Source of the DNA: Mesorhizobium sp. AR02
GTDB taxonomy: Bacteria; Pseudomonadota; Alphaproteobacteria; Rhizobiales; Rhizobiaceae
DNA: 64,000 bases
Assembly (NCBI RefSeq): GCF_024746835.1
Contig: NZ_CP080531.1
Coordinates: forward strand, 2,976,001 to 3,040,000
Direction: 5' to 3'
Shown one piece after another: positions 25,812 through 35,283 of this stretch. The translations under genes and the position numbers were made by a program. The number at the start of each line of letters is the position of its first letter. Position 1 is the first letter of the stretch. Under the pieces are notes generated by a model that saw nothing but the letters and a program-made list of their open reading frames with translations, did no database searches and was not told where the DNA came from.

Positions 25812-26672
25812 ATGACGGCGGCGATCGACGAGCTTCTGCGCATTCTCGACCTCGAGAGGCTGGAACACAATCTGTATCGTGGTCGCAGCCCCCAGGTGGA
25901 GTGGCAGCGTGTGTTTGGCGGCCAGACCATCGCCCAAGCGCTGGTGGCGGCGCAGCGGACGGTGGAGCCGGACCGCTTCGTGCATTCGCTGCACGGCTAT
26001 TTCATGCGGCCGGGCGACATCCGGGTGCCGATCGTCTACGAGGTCGACCGCATCCGCGACGGTGGCTCCTTCACCACCCGCCGCGTGCTGGCGATCCAGC
26101 ACGGCCAGGCGATCTTTTCGCTGGAAGCCTCGTTCCAGGTCGACGAAAAGGGGCTGGAGCATCAGTTCGCGCTGCCCGATGACGTGCCGCCGCCGGAAGG
26201 GTTGCAGACGCAGCGGCAGCTGCTCGAAAGGGCTGAGCGTGTGCCGGAAGCGGTGCGCCGCTTCTGGGCGCGCGAGCGGCCGCTGGAGCTCAGGCCAGTC
26301 AATCTCCAGCATTATGAGAGCCGCGACAAGCTGCCACCTCGGCAGAATGTCTGGATCCGCCTTGCCGGGCCGGTTCCCGACGACCGCGCGTTGCAATCGG
26401 TGCTGCTCGCCTATCTCTCCGACATGACGCTGCTCGACACCTCAACCTTCGCGCATGGGCGTGGCCTGTTCGATCCCGACATCCAGGCGGCGAGCCTCGA
26501 CCATTCGATGTGGTTCCACCGGCCGCATTCGCTCGACGGCTGGCTGCTCTATGCGCAGGACAGCCCGTCGAGTTCAGGATCGCGCGGCTTCAGCCGCGGC
26601 ACGCTCTATGCCCGCGACGGCACGCTGATCGCCTCGATGGCCCAGGAAGGTTTGATCCGGCTCAAGCGTTGA
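25812..26672 (+). CDS. tesB: acyl-CoA thioesterase II
   Basis: 286 residues, a double hot-dog protein that hydrolyses medium and long acyl-CoA. Seen: VFGGQTIAQALVAAQRTV and SLHGYFMRPGD in the first half; catalytic residues in the second half are the Asp of AYLSDMTLLDT, a Thr in RGTLYARDG and the Gln of MAQEGLIR. Length equals the E. coli protein. Ends in GLIRLKR as usual. Confidence 0.94.
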   Translation: MTAAIDELLRILDLERLEHNLYRGRSPQVEWQRVFGGQTIAQALVAAQRTVEPDRFVHSLHGYFMRPGDIRVPIVYEVDRIRDGGSFTTRRVLAIQHGQAIFSLEASFQVDEKGLEHQFALPDDVPPPEGLQTQRQLLERAERVPEAVRRFWARERPLELRPVNLQHYESRDKLPPRQNVWIRLAGPVPDDRALQSVLLAYLSDMTLLDTSTFAHGRGLFDPDIQAASLDHSMWFHRPHSLDGWLLYAQDSPSSSGSRGFSRGTLYARDGTLIASMAQEGLIRLKR

Positions 26673-26693
26673 GCACTGCGAGTCTTGTTTGAG

Positions 26694-26762
26694 CAGGATC
26701 TCTGGACAAACGAAAACCGTTTGTCCGAGAAAACCGGGCTCGACTTTTCGGGATCATGCTCA
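26694..26762. repeat. dispersed repeat downstream of tesB
   Basis: GAGCAGGATCTCTGGACAAA begins it and GGGATCATGCTC ends it. A perfect inner stem GGACAAACG-aaaac-CGTTTGTCC is followed by TTTTCGGGATCATGCTC, the core shared with the repeats at 13088 and 22026. Confidence 0.78.
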
Positions 26763-26895
26763 AAGCCGGCAAATTAGGCAATTTCGAAAAATTGCATAAT
26801 TTTTGAGCATGTGGCGTGCCGCAGGCACGGGCACCTGCTGGCTCCGGCCACCCCATTCCCTTTGTTTACAACAGGTTAACACGCTGCTTCGGCAC
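26763..26895. other. upstream control region of glnK
   Basis: No gene. GCAATTT-cgaa-AAATTGC (26778-26795) is a perfect seven-base dyad about 100 bases before the sigma-54-like promoter, a suitable distance for an enhancer site. It does not match the usual NtrC half-site (GCACC) well, so the binding factor is open. Confidence 0.4.
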
Positions 26896-26912
26896 TTGGC
26901 ACGGAGCTTGAA
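26896..26912 (+). promoter_or_regulatory. sigma-54-like promoter of glnK-amtB
   Basis: TTGGCACGGAGCTTGAA fits the -24/-12 consensus TGGCAC-N5-TTGCW with one mismatch, in the -12 (GA for GC). It is about 83 bases before glnK. glnK-amtB operons are classically activated by NtrC and sigma-54 under nitrogen limitation. Confidence 0.6.
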
Positions 26913-26988
26913 TCCTTGGGGGCACTCTCCGGCTCCTTGGGATCGGTGCAGTCGTGCAAACGCGGGGGACCGCAACAGCAAAGGGTGA

Positions 26989-27333
<345 letters not shown>

Positions 27334-27364
27334 GCGGCGAACACGTATTCCAATGGAGAGTTCA

Positions 27365-28726
27365 ATGAATATTCCTTCCACCTTGAAGACGACGGGACGG
27401 GCGGCCCTTCTGGGTTCGCTTGCTCTCGCAGCATTGGGCAGCGTCGCCGCCTTCGCGCAGCAAGCCGCTCCTGCCGCTGCCGCTGCCGCACCGGCTGCCG
27501 CCCCCACCCCGGTGCTCGATACCGGCAACACCGCCTGGATGCTGACCTCGACGGCGCTGGTGCTGATGATGACCATCCCGGGCCTGGCGCTGTTCTACGG
27601 CGGCATGGTGCGCAAGAAGAACGTGCTCGCCACCATCATGCAGAGCTTCGCCATCACCTGCTTGGTGACGGTGCTGTGGTTCATGTTCGGCTATTCGCTC
27701 GCCTTCTCCACCAATGATTCCGCCGGCCTGAACCAATATATCGGTGGTTTCTCGCGGTTCTTCCACCACGGCATCACGGTCTCGACGCTGTGGCTGCCGG
27801 GGGTCTCGAACATCCCTGAATTCGTCTTCTCGATGTTCCAGATGACCTTTGCGATTATCACTCCAGCGCTGATCGCCGGCGCCTTTGCCGAGCGTATGAA
27901 GTTTTCGGCGCTGCTGATCTTCATGGGCCTGTGGCTGGTGTTCGTCTATTGCCCGATCGCGCATTGGGTCTGGGGTGGTGGCTTCCTCGGCACGGCTGGC
28001 GTGCTCGACTTCGCCGGCGGCACGGTCGTCCATATCAACGCCGGTGTCGCGGGCCTGGTCTGCGCGCTGGTTCTGGGCAAGCGCGAAGGCTACGGCACCA
28101 CCAACATGGCGCCGCATAACCTGGTCTATTCGGTGATCGGCGCCTCGCTGCTGTGGGTCGGCTGGTTCGGCTTCAACGCCGGTTCGGAACTGGCTGCCGA
28201 CGGCCTTGCCGGCGCTGCGATGATGAACACGCAGGTCGCCACCGCTGCCGCGGCGCTGGCCTGGATGTTCGCCGAATGGATCGTCGCCAAGAAGCCCTCG
28301 GTGCTCGGCATCATCTCGGGTGCCGTCGCCGGCCTCGTCGCGGTGACGCCGGCTTCCGGCTTCGTCAACCCAACGGGTGCCTTCATCATCGGCATCGTCG
28401 CCGGCGTGCTCTGCTACATCTCGGCGGTCAAGGTGAAGCACATGTTCGGCTATGACGACTCGCTCGATGCCTTTGGCGTCCACGGCGTCGGCGGCATCAT
28501 CGGTGCGTTGCTCACCGGCGCACTGGCCGATCCGGCGATCAACGCGCTCGGCAAGGGCGGCTCGGTGGTCACCCAGCTCTACGGCATCGTCTTCACCATC
28601 CTGTGGACGGCGATCGCCACCTTCGTGATCCTCTACATCGTCAAGGCGCTGGTTGGCCTGCGTCCGACGACCCAGGAAGAGGTCGAAGGCCTCGACATCT
28701 CCCAGCATGGCGAAGTGGTGCCGTAA
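27365..28726 (+). CDS. amtB: ammonium transporter AmtB
   Basis: 453 residues with a signal-peptide-like N-terminus (LLGSLALAALGSVAAFAQQ) and an Ala/Pro-rich spacer before 11 membrane helices. Amt signature DFAGGTVVHINAGVAGLVCA (20 residues) holds the first pore His; the second is in DAFGVHGVGGIIGALLTG. ATG 27365 with GGAGAG upstream is the natural start; an earlier in-frame start would overlap glnK. The C-terminal tail (LRPTTQEEVEGLDISQHGE) is the GlnK-responsive region. Confidence 0.96.
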   Translation: MNIPSTLKTTGRAALLGSLALAALGSVAAFAQQAAPAAAAAAPAAAPTPVLDTGNTAWMLTSTALVLMMTIPGLALFYGGMVRKKNVLATIMQSFAITCLVTVLWFMFGYSLAFSTNDSAGLNQYIGGFSRFFHHGITVSTLWLPGVSNIPEFVFSMFQMTFAIITPALIAGAFAERMKFSALLIFMGLWLVFVYCPIAHWVWGGGFLGTAGVLDFAGGTVVHINAGVAGLVCALVLGKREGYGTTNMAPHNLVYSVIGASLLWVGWFGFNAGSELAADGLAGAAMMNTQVATAAAALAWMFAEWIVAKKPSVLGIISGAVAGLVAVTPASGFVNPTGAFIIGIVAGVLCYISAVKVKHMFGYDDSLDAFGVHGVGGIIGALLTGALADPAINALGKGGSVVTQLYGIVFTILWTAIATFVILYIVKALVGLRPTTQEEVEGLDISQHGEVVP

Positions 28727-29066
28727 GGCGAACTTTGCCAACGGGGCCGGCGGATCCTCCTCCCGCCGGCCCCATGGTTCCTCCACGCAACTCATGCCTG
28801 AAAACCGCAGTTCGGATTTCCCAGGAGTTGCCAAAGAGATCCCGTCGTGACGTTCTCGAAAGAGGCTCACGCATTGAGGCCCGAAGCAATTCGGGCCTCT
28901 TTTTTTGGAAAATCGTACGCTTCGAAAAGACGAAGGAGGAATCGTTTTTCGACGTGATCACGTTCGCGTGATGCGCCAACGGGAAGAAACATAGGGCTTT
29001 CCGGCTCCGTACTGGAGTAGCGAGCGCCGTTCTGGCGCTCGCTACCAACAGGGAAGGAACCAACTG
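28727..29066. other. intergenic region after amtB
   Basis: 340 bases without a supported gene. A strong hairpin GGGGCCGGCGG-N9-CCGCCGGCCCC (28743-28773) lies 16 bases after the amtB stop but has no T tract, so it may protect the 3' end or assist termination. A proper terminator comes later at 28876-28907. The rest must carry the promoter of the gene at 29067. Confidence 0.6.
28876..28907 (+). terminator. intrinsic terminator downstream of amtB
   Basis: GAGGCCCGAA-gcaa-TTCGGGCCTC, a perfect 10-base-pair stem with a four-base loop, is followed by eight T's. It stands 150 bases after amtB, so the glnK-amtB message probably has a long 3' end, or a small unannotated transcript ends here. Confidence 0.88.
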
Positions 29067-29342
29067 ATGAACATTAAAAACATCTTCCTGGGAGCACTGG
29101 CTTTGTCGATGGTCAGCGGTGTTGCACTTGCTGGCGCGCTCGACGAGCCCGCCAACATGGCGCCGTTCTTCACCGATGCCGGCATGAAGACCATGAAGTC
29201 CGAGGCGGATTTCAAGGCAGCCTGGGCCTCGACGGCCAAGGACAAGCAGGACACGATGATGAAGGAATGCCAGGACGCGGCGATGAGCAAGCCTCACGCC
29301 GAATTCTGCGCCAACCTGATGATGTATGCCGGTCACAAGTGA
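29067..29342 (+). CDS. small exported protein of unknown function
   Basis: 91 residues with a signal peptide (NIFLGALALSMVSGVALAGA, cleavage after ALA near 23). Mature part is acidic and helical with two cysteines (KECQDA and EFCANL) nine to fifteen residues apart, likely a disulfide. Family not recognised. GGGAAGGA precedes ATG, and the region 29067-29342 keeps the third-position GC of its neighbours. Confidence 0.75.
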   Translation: MNIKNIFLGALALSMVSGVALAGALDEPANMAPFFTDAGMKTMKSEADFKAAWASTAKDKQDTMMKECQDAAMSKPHAEFCANLMMYAGHK

Positions 29343-29457
29343 TTGCGCGAGATCGGGTCCGGAAGGGCCCGATCGTTTTGTCGTTGCCAAGGAAGAGATG
29401 GCGGGCCTCGCGGCTCGCCATCTTTGTCTGCAAGGCGGCATCGGTAAAAAGCCATGG

Positions 29458-29473
29458 TTAATGCCGCCTTAAC
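29458..29473. promoter_or_regulatory. CtrA-type box upstream of ftsK
   Basis: TTAA-TGCCGCC-TTAAC is a perfect match to TTAA-N7-TTAAC, 81 bases before the ftsK start. Flanking GG and CC extend it to a longer palindrome (GGTTAA...TTAACC). CtrA is the master cell-cycle regulator in this order. Confidence 0.62.
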
Positions 29474-29553
29474 CTTCCCACAGCTAGTCTGGCCTCCGAA
29501 TCTGCCGGAGTGCGTCATGCGCTCGGGCCAGGCAATCACTGACGGGGAAGAGC

Positions 29554-32217
29554 ATGCGTTCAGGGGCTTCAGCACCGCTCGCGATGGCCGATACGGGGCA
29601 CGGCATCCAGGCTTTCGCACGGCGCCAGGTCGGTCGGCTGGTCGGCGCCGGCCTGTTCCTGGCTGTCGCCTTCGGGGTTGCCAGCCTCGCCACATGGAAC
29701 GTTGCCGATCCAAGCTTCTCGCACGCCACCAACAACACCGTCACCAACGCCATGGGCTATGCCGGCGCTGTGTTCTCTGACCTCGCCATGCAGTTCTTCG
29801 GCCTCGCCGCGGTTGCCGCGCTGGTCCCGGCTGTCATCTGGGGATACCTCCTGTTTTCGGCGCGCGGCGTCGACAGGCTGCCCAAACGCGGGCTGTTCTG
29901 GTTCGGTTTCGCGCTGCTCGCCGCCGCGATCGCCGGCTGCGTCGTTCCGCCCAAGACCTGGCCGCTGCCCACCGGCCTCGGTGGCGTGTTCGGCGACATG
30001 GTGCTCAAAATTCCCGGCATCCTCATCGGCGGCTACCCGACCGGGCTGATCGCCAGCGTGCTTGCCGTTTTGCTGGCCGCGCCGACGCTCTGGCTGTTCG
30101 CCTATGGCTCGGCGCTGATCGGGCGCAAGAACGGCTTCGCCGTCATGGAAGAGCCTGCTGCCGCCGATCCACGCGAGGATGATCTCCTGTTCGACAATGA
30201 CGAGGATGAGGGCGACGAGGGCATATTGGCGCTGGGCGCGATTACGCATTGGTGGCTCTCGTTGCGCGCCTGGATGCATCGGCGCGCGGTGCGCCGCAGG
30301 CAGGAGCGGGACGAATACGAGCCGGAGATGGAGCAGCGCTCCACCGCCTGGCGCCGCGCCGCCGAACGGGTCGAATCGGCCGAGTTCGCCGAGCAGCGGA
30401 TGAGCCAGGACGGCCGCGCCCGTGTCGAGCCGGAATTCTTCGCCGCCATGGTCAATGACCGCAGCGTATCCGTCGATCCGGATGATGACGATATCTTCGA
30501 TCGCGATGACGAGGACATGGATTTCGACGACGAGCCCGTCACCCAGCGCCGTGCCGCGTCAACGGCCAAGGTGCAGCAGTTCCGCTCCGACGCCGCCACC
30601 CGCGTCGAGGCGCCGGCGGCGCGCCCCGTGCCGGGCGCCCGCGTCCAGCGCGAGGCGCAAACCTCGCTGATCGGCTCGGACACGTTCGAGATGCCGTCGC
30701 TGCATTTCCTGTCCGAACCGAAGAACGTGGCGAAGGATCCGAGCCTGTCGAAGGATGCGCTGGAACAGAATGCGCGCCTGCTCGAGGGCGTGCTGGAGGA
30801 TTTCGGCGTCAAGGGCGAGATCATTGCGGTACGCCCCGGTCCGGTGGTCACCCTCTATGAGCTGGAACCGGCGCCCGGCATCAAATCGTCGCGCGTCATC
30901 GGCCTCTCCGACGACATCGCCCGCTCGATGAGCGCGATCGCTTGCCGCGTCGCCGTCGTGCCGGGGCGCAACGCCATCGGCATCGAACTGCCGAATGCCA
31001 AGCGCGAAACCGTCTACCTCAGGGAGATACTGGCCAGCCGCGATTTCGAGACGACCAAGTCCAAGCTGGCGCTGGCTCTGGGCAAGACCATCAATGGCGA
31101 GGCGGTCATCGTCGACATCGCCAAGATGCCACACGTGCTGGTCGCCGGCACCACCGGTTCGGGCAAATCCGTCGCCATCAACACCATGATCCTGTCGCTG
31201 CTCTACAAGCTGACGCCGCAGGAATGCCGGCTGATCATGATCGACCCGAAGATGCTGGAACTTTCGGTCTATGACGGCATCCCGCATCTTTTGACGCCCG
31301 TCGTCACCGATCCGAAAAAGGCGGTGGTGGCGTTGAAATGGACGGTGCGGGAGATGGAGGACCGTTACCGCAAGATGTCCAAGGTCGGCGTGCGCAACAT
31401 CGACGGTTTCAACGCCCGCGTTCAGCTGGCCGAGAAAAAAGGCGAGAAGATTTCGCGCACCGTGCAGACGGGTTTCGACCGCCAGACCGGCGAGGCGATC
31501 TACGAGACCGAGGATCTCGATCTCGAGCCGATGCCCTATATCGTTGTCATCATCGACGAAATGGCCGACCTGATGATGGTCGCCGGCAAGGACATCGAAG
31601 GTGCGGTGCAGCGTCTGGCGCAGATGGCGCGTGCCGCCGGCATCCATGTCATCATGGCGACGCAGCGTCCGTCGGTCGACGTCATCACCGGCACCATCAA
31701 GGCCAACTTCCCGACCCGCATTTCCTTCCAGGTGACGTCGAAGATCGACAGCCGCACCATCCTGGGCGAGCAGGGCGCCGAGCAGCTGCTCGGCATGGGC
31801 GACATGCTCTACATGGCCGGCGGCGGCCGCATCCAGCGCGTGCACGGCCCGTTTGTCTCCGATGACGAGGTCGAGAAGATCGTCGGGCATCTGAAGCTGC
31901 AGGGCGTGCCGGAATATCTCGACGCCATCACAGAGGATGATGACGAGGACGACGACGAACCGTCCGGCAAGGGCGGCGGCTCCGGTGGCGGTGGCGGCGG
32001 CAATTTCGAGGATTCCGACGATCCCTACGACCAGGCGGTCGCGGTGGTGCTGCGCGACGGCAAGGCGTCCACCAGCTACATCCAGCGCCGTCTCGGCATC
32101 GGCTACAACCGCGCCGCCTCGATCATCGAGAAGATGGAGAAGGAAGGCATTGTCGGCCCGGCCAACCACGCGGGAAAACGCGAGATCCTGGTGCCGACCG
32201 AAGACGACAAATTCTGA
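29554..32217 (+). CDS. ftsK: DNA translocase FtsK
   Basis: 887 residues. Four membrane helices (about 25-190), an acidic and Arg-rich linker (190-380), then the motor: Walker A GTTGSGKS near 532 and Walker [13 protein letters not shown] near 663, and finally the gamma winged helix (820-885) that reads KOPS and contacts XerD. The Gly-rich stretch [11 protein letters not shown] separates motor and gamma domain. FtsK couples septation to chromosome segregation with XerCD, and xerC is also in this window. A perfect CtrA-type box precedes it. Confidence 0.96.
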   Translation: MRSGASAPLAMADTGHGIQAFARRQVGRLVGAGLFLAVAFGVASLATWNVADPSFSHATNNTVTNAMGYAGAVFSDLAMQFFGLAAVAALVPAVIWGYLLFSARGVDRLPKRGLFWFGFALLAAAIAGCVVPPKTWPLPTGLGGVFGDMVLKIPGILIGGYPTGLIASVLAVLLAAPTLWLFAYGSALIGRKNGFAVMEEPAAADPREDDLLFDNDEDEGDEGILALGAITHWWLSLRAWMHRRAVRRRQERDEYEPEMEQRSTAWRRAAERVESAEFAEQRMSQDGRARVEPEFFAAMVNDRSVSVDPDDDDIFDRDDEDMDFDDEPVTQRRAASTAKVQQFRSDAATRVEAPAARPVPGARVQREAQTSLIGSDTFEMPSLHFLSEPKNVAKDPSLSKDALEQNARLLEGVLEDFGVKGEIIAVRPGPVVTLYELEPAPGIKSSRVIGLSDDIARSMSAIACRVAVVPGRNAIGIELPNAKRETVYLREILASRDFETTKSKLALALGKTINGEAVIVDIAKMPHVLVAGTTGSGKSVAINTMILSLLYKLTPQECRLIMIDPKMLELSVYDGIPHLLTPVVTDPKKAVVALKWTVREMEDRYRKMSKVGVRNIDGFNARVQLAEKKGEKISRTVQTGFDRQTGEAIYETEDLDLEPMPYIVVIIDEMADLMMVAGKDIEGAVQRLAQMARAAGIHVIMATQRPSVDVITGTIKANFPTRISFQVTSKIDSRTILGEQGAEQLLGMGDMLYMAGGGRIQRVHGPFVSDDEVEKIVGHLKLQGVPEYLDAITEDDDEDDDEPSGKGGGSGGGGGGNFEDSDDPYDQAVAVVLRDGKASTSYIQRRLGIGYNRAASIIEKMEKEGIVGPANHAGKREILVPTEDDKF

Positions 32218-32349
32218 TGGGAAGCCGGCCGCAACCTTGAACCCTGCGGCGCGTTGAAGCGAGGGAGCACCTTCCGTCCGCCAAACTTCAGCCCAACTGG
32301 GGGCTCAGGAACAACGATAGATACAGGAATCACCACGAGAGTGACCGCC

Positions 32350-33030
32350 ATGAAAAACGATCTTTCAGCACTCGGCAATTTCGCCCCGACCCGCCGCCAG
32401 CTGCTTGGCCTCGGCCTTGTCGCTGCGGGTGCCGCCGCCATCAATGTGGTGCCCGGATTCCAGCTGCTGGCCTCGGCGCAAGCCGCCGTGCCCGCTGCCG
32501 CGCAGAAGATCGCCGACCATTTTTCCTCGGTCAAATCGATGAGTGGCGAATTCGTCCAATTCGGCCCCAAGGGCGAGCAGACCGGCGGCAAGTTCTTCCT
32601 CGAACGGCCAGGCAAGATCCGCTTCAACTATGACGGGGCGTCGAATTTCAAGGTGATTTCGGACGGCAAGTCGGTGGTCATCCTCAACAAGAAAATGAAC
32701 ACGTCCGATCTCTATCCGCTGTCGAAGACACCGCTGAAATTGCTGCTCGACGACCGCATTGATCTCTCCGGCGACCGCGTCAAGAGCGTCAAGGAAGAAG
32801 ACGACCTCACCACGATCAAGCTCGCTGACAAGTCGGTGTTCGGCAATGCGATGATCACCATGATGTTCGATCCGAAAACCTATGATCTGCGCCAGTGGAC
32901 GATCACCGACGCGCAAGGCAAGGACACCACGGTGATGATCTTCAACACCAAGGAAGGCGTCAGCTTCGCGCCCGACACGTTTGCCATCGACTATACGGCC
33001 AACCGCGAGCTGAATACGAAGACGCGCTAA
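32350..33030 (+). CDS. lolA: LolA-like outer membrane lipoprotein carrier
   Basis: 226 residues. The N-terminus APTRRQLLGLGLVAAGAA is a twin-arginine signal, ending about AQA (45). The mature part has the LolA pattern: SMSGEFVQFGPKGEQTGGKF, ERPGKIRFNYD, SDLYPLSKTPLKLLL and MITMMFDPKTYDLRQWTI. LolA ferries lipoproteins across the periplasm to the outer membrane. Tat export is unusual for this Sec-type family. ATG 32350 is chosen; an upstream GTG at 32341 is less likely. The gene follows ftsK, a conserved order. Confidence 0.88.
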   Translation: MKNDLSALGNFAPTRRQLLGLGLVAAGAAAINVVPGFQLLASAQAAVPAAAQKIADHFSSVKSMSGEFVQFGPKGEQTGGKFFLERPGKIRFNYDGASNFKVISDGKSVVILNKKMNTSDLYPLSKTPLKLLLDDRIDLSGDRVKSVKEEDDLTTIKLADKSVFGNAMITMMFDPKTYDLRQWTITDAQGKDTTVMIFNTKEGVSFAPDTFAIDYTANRELNTKTR

Positions 33031-33041
33031 GGTACGCAGAT

Positions 33042-33231
33042 ATTCAGGTGAGGCCGGCCTGCGAATGGCGGCTTCCCGCGCTTCCGGCCTTGGCCGGCCG
33101 AAGCCACACGATTGGCATGACAGTTAAGGCTACGGCCGGCGTAGGCCGGTGCTCACGTACTTTTAAGTACGCTCCGCTCTTCGCAAGGGCGACCCCTGAA
33201 GCCACCATTCTCGACTCGGCCTGACCTGAAT
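33042..33231. mobile_element. MITE-like element with long inverted ends
   Basis: ATTCAGGTGAGGCCG (33042-33056) and CGGCCTGACCTGAAT (33217-33231) are inverted with one mismatch, and the similarity continues inward through AATGGCGGCTTC / GAAGCCACCATT, giving arms of about 34 bases. The inside has a perfect hairpin CGTACTT-tt-AAGTACG and no open frame for a transposase. No target duplication is obvious. The adjoining 33232-33392 has no supported gene. Confidence 0.65.
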
Positions 33232-33392
33232 CTCAGCGCACCTTGGGCCCCCGCCTGAGCAGGTTCTGAGCTTAGCCCGGCTTGTCTTTACCGCGCCCGG
33301 CTGGCAGTTTCCGGATTGACTCCCTCAAAGGCGTCTTCTTCGTCTGGGTCCATCGGTCCTGGCTGGGAAGCACGCTGCCTCCGGATTGCCAA

Positions 33393-34199
33393 ATGTCTTT
33401 TTCCATCGCCACCTGGAACATCAACTCCGTGCGCCTGCGCATGCCGATCGTCGAGCGCCTGCTCGACGAGTACGCCCCCGATGTGCTCTGCCTGCAGGAA
33501 ACGAAAGTTCCCGACGAGCTGTTTCCCGAAAAGGCATTCCGCAGGCTCGGCTACCAGCACATCGCCTTCCATGGCCAGAAGGGCTATCACGGCGTGGCGA
33601 CCGTGGCGCGGCGGCCGATCGAGGTGGTCGAAAAGCGCCGCTTCTGCGAGATCGAGGACAGCCGGCATCTGTCGGTGACGGTGCGCGCCGGCGGCAAGAC
33701 GATCCTGCTGCACAATTTCTACGTCCCGGCGGGCGGCGACGAGCCGGATCCCGAAATCAACAAGAAGTTCAGGCACAAGCTCGATTTCGTCGCCGAGATG
33801 AACGCCATCCGCGCCGAGCACAGCGAGGTGTCCGCCTCGGTGCTGGTCGGCGACCTCAACATCGCGCCGCTCGAGCATGATGTCTGGTCGCACAAGCAAT
33901 TGCTCAACGTGGTCAGCCATACACCGGTCGAGACCGAAAACTTCGAGGCGATGCGGCTCGCCGGCGACTGGGTCGACCTGATGCGGCTCAACGTGCCGCT
34001 TGATCAGAAGCTATACACCTGGTGGAGTTATCGCGCGCAGGATTGGGAAGCGTCCAATCGCGGGCGGCGGCTCGACCACGTCTGGTCGTCGCCAAACCTG
34101 GTGCCTGATTTCGCCGGCTACGAAATCCTGCGGGCGGCGCGCGGCTGGGAACGGCCATCAGACCATGTGCCGGTCATTGCGCGGTTTGCTCTCGACTGA
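33393..34199 (+). CDS. xthA: exodeoxyribonuclease III
   Basis: 268 residues. XthA is an AP endonuclease and 3'-5' exonuclease in base-excision repair. Catalytic motifs are seen as SIATWNINSVRLR, CLQETKVPDE, VGDLNIAPLEHDVW and RPSDHVPVIARF (final Asp-His pair). ATG 33393 is the natural start. Its stop abuts the stop of the converging acetyltransferase gene with no gap. Confidence 0.96.
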   Translation: MSFSIATWNINSVRLRMPIVERLLDEYAPDVLCLQETKVPDELFPEKAFRRLGYQHIAFHGQKGYHGVATVARRPIEVVEKRRFCEIEDSRHLSVTVRAGGKTILLHNFYVPAGGDEPDPEINKKFRHKLDFVAEMNAIRAEHSEVSASVLVGDLNIAPLEHDVWSHKQLLNVVSHTPVETENFEAMRLAGDWVDLMRLNVPLDQKLYTWWSYRAQDWEASNRGRRLDHVWSSPNLVPDFAGYEILRAARGWERPSDHVPVIARFALD

Positions 34200-34691
34200 T
34201 TATCCGGACTGGCGGTGTTCCCATTCCGGCCGCAGCTGCGCCATGACCAGTTCGTCGCGGTGTATGCCGTTGAAGAACGCGCTGCCGCGCGCAATGCCTT
34301 CGGCCTTGAAGCCAACGGCCTCGTAGGCACGGCGCGCGCGATGATTGTCCGGGAAGAGGCCGATGCTGAGCCGATAGGCGTCGGTCTCGACAAAGACCCG
34401 ATCGACCGCCGCCGCCAGCAGCATTCGGCCCTGGCCTTGCCCCGGTGCGATGACGGCAATGCGCTTGACCAGTGTCACACGTTCGGCAGAAGCCCAACCG
34501 CGCAGGATGACGAAGCCGATCGGCACGGAACCATCGATCCCTACAAAATAGGCGTGGGCGCCGTCGGCAAAGGCTTCGCGATGACGTGGCTCATCCCAGC
34601 GCCCGACGAGCGCGTCGTAGCCCTCGCGCCGTTCGGTGGCCATGATGAAGGGCAAGTCGTTTTCGGTGGCGCGAACAAGCTGAAAGGTCAT
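34200..34691 (-). CDS. GNAT family N-acetyltransferase
   Basis: 163 residues. The acetyl-CoA loop is RIAVIAPGQGQGRMLLAA (Q/RxxGxG/A motif) and the C-terminal RRAYEAVGFKAEG is typical. Substrate is unknown; RimJ/RimL-like proteins are candidates. It is the last gene of the cenR, cNMP-binding, GNAT run (14-base gap to the previous gene). Confidence 0.85.
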   Translation of the reverse strand: MTFQLVRATENDLPFIMATERREGYDALVGRWDEPRHREAFADGAHAYFVGIDGSVPIGFVILRGWASAERVTLVKRIAVIAPGQGQGRMLLAAAVDRVFVETDAYRLSIGLFPDNHRARRAYEAVGFKAEGIARGSAFFNGIHRDELVMAQLRPEWEHRQSG

Positions 34692-34705
34692 GTTCGCATT
34701 GCGCC

Positions 34706-35161
34706 TCAGCCGGAAAACCGTGGCGCCAGCTCCTCGATGCGGCGGATCATGGCCTGGAATTCCTCGGAGATGCGCTGGTGCAGCTTCACCGCCACTTCCG
34801 GATATTCCTCCAGGATGCGGCGGAACATCTTACGGCTGAGCCGGATCACTTCCGAGTCGATTTCGGCCGAAGCGCTGGTCAGCCGGTTGCTGTCGGCGAT
34901 CAATGCCAGTTCGCTCAGGATGGTGCCGGGGCCGGCGGTGCCAATCGGGATGCGTTCGCCACTCTGCTCGCGATAGAGCACGATGCGTCCGCTGACCACG
35001 ACATAGGCCGAATCGGCCTCGTCGTCCTCGCGGTAAAGTTTGTGGTTGGCCTGCAACAGGGTGTTCTCGGCGCCGAAGGCGAGCAGGCGCAGCTGTTCCT
35101 GCGTGAAACCCTCGAAGAGCCTCACGGCGGACAGGATGCGGATGTCGTCATCCAACGCCAT
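34706..35161 (-). CDS. cyclic nucleotide-binding domain protein
   Basis: 151 residues consisting of one cNMP-binding domain (CAP_ED): FEGFTQEQLRLLAF, the beta-roll around residues 40-110 and the phosphate-binding cassette GTILSELALI. No helix-turn-helix follows, so it is not a Crp regulator. In Brucella a similar protein, called a cAMP-dependent kinase regulatory subunit, is encoded beside the CenR/OtpR regulator, as here. It may sense a cyclic nucleotide and act on a partner protein. Confidence 0.85.
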   Translation of the reverse strand: MALDDDIRILSAVRLFEGFTQEQLRLLAFGAENTLLQANHKLYREDDEADSAYVVVSGRIVLYREQSGERIPIGTAGPGTILSELALIADSNRLTSASAEIDSEVIRLSRKMFRRILEEYPEVAVKLHQRISEEFQAMIRRIEELAPRFSG

Positions 35162-35283
35162 CTCTAGCTGCGTCCCCGAACGGTCAGTCCAATCCCTCCT
35201 TCACGAGTCGATCCTGAATCTCCTCCAACAGGATCGCACCCGAACGCGGCCCCGCCCAGACCGCACATTGGATAATGAAATGT

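Noticed and set aside
28795..28851. 18-codon ORF after amtB (MPENRSSDFPG...)
   Set aside because: No ribosome binding site; lies just before a terminator; no evidence of translation.
27362..28870. 502-codon minus-strand frame over amtB
   Set aside because: Shadow frame; amtB on the plus strand has full family motifs.
34706..35161. Crp/Fnr transcription factor
   Set aside because: Ends after the nucleotide-binding domain; no helix-turn-helix.
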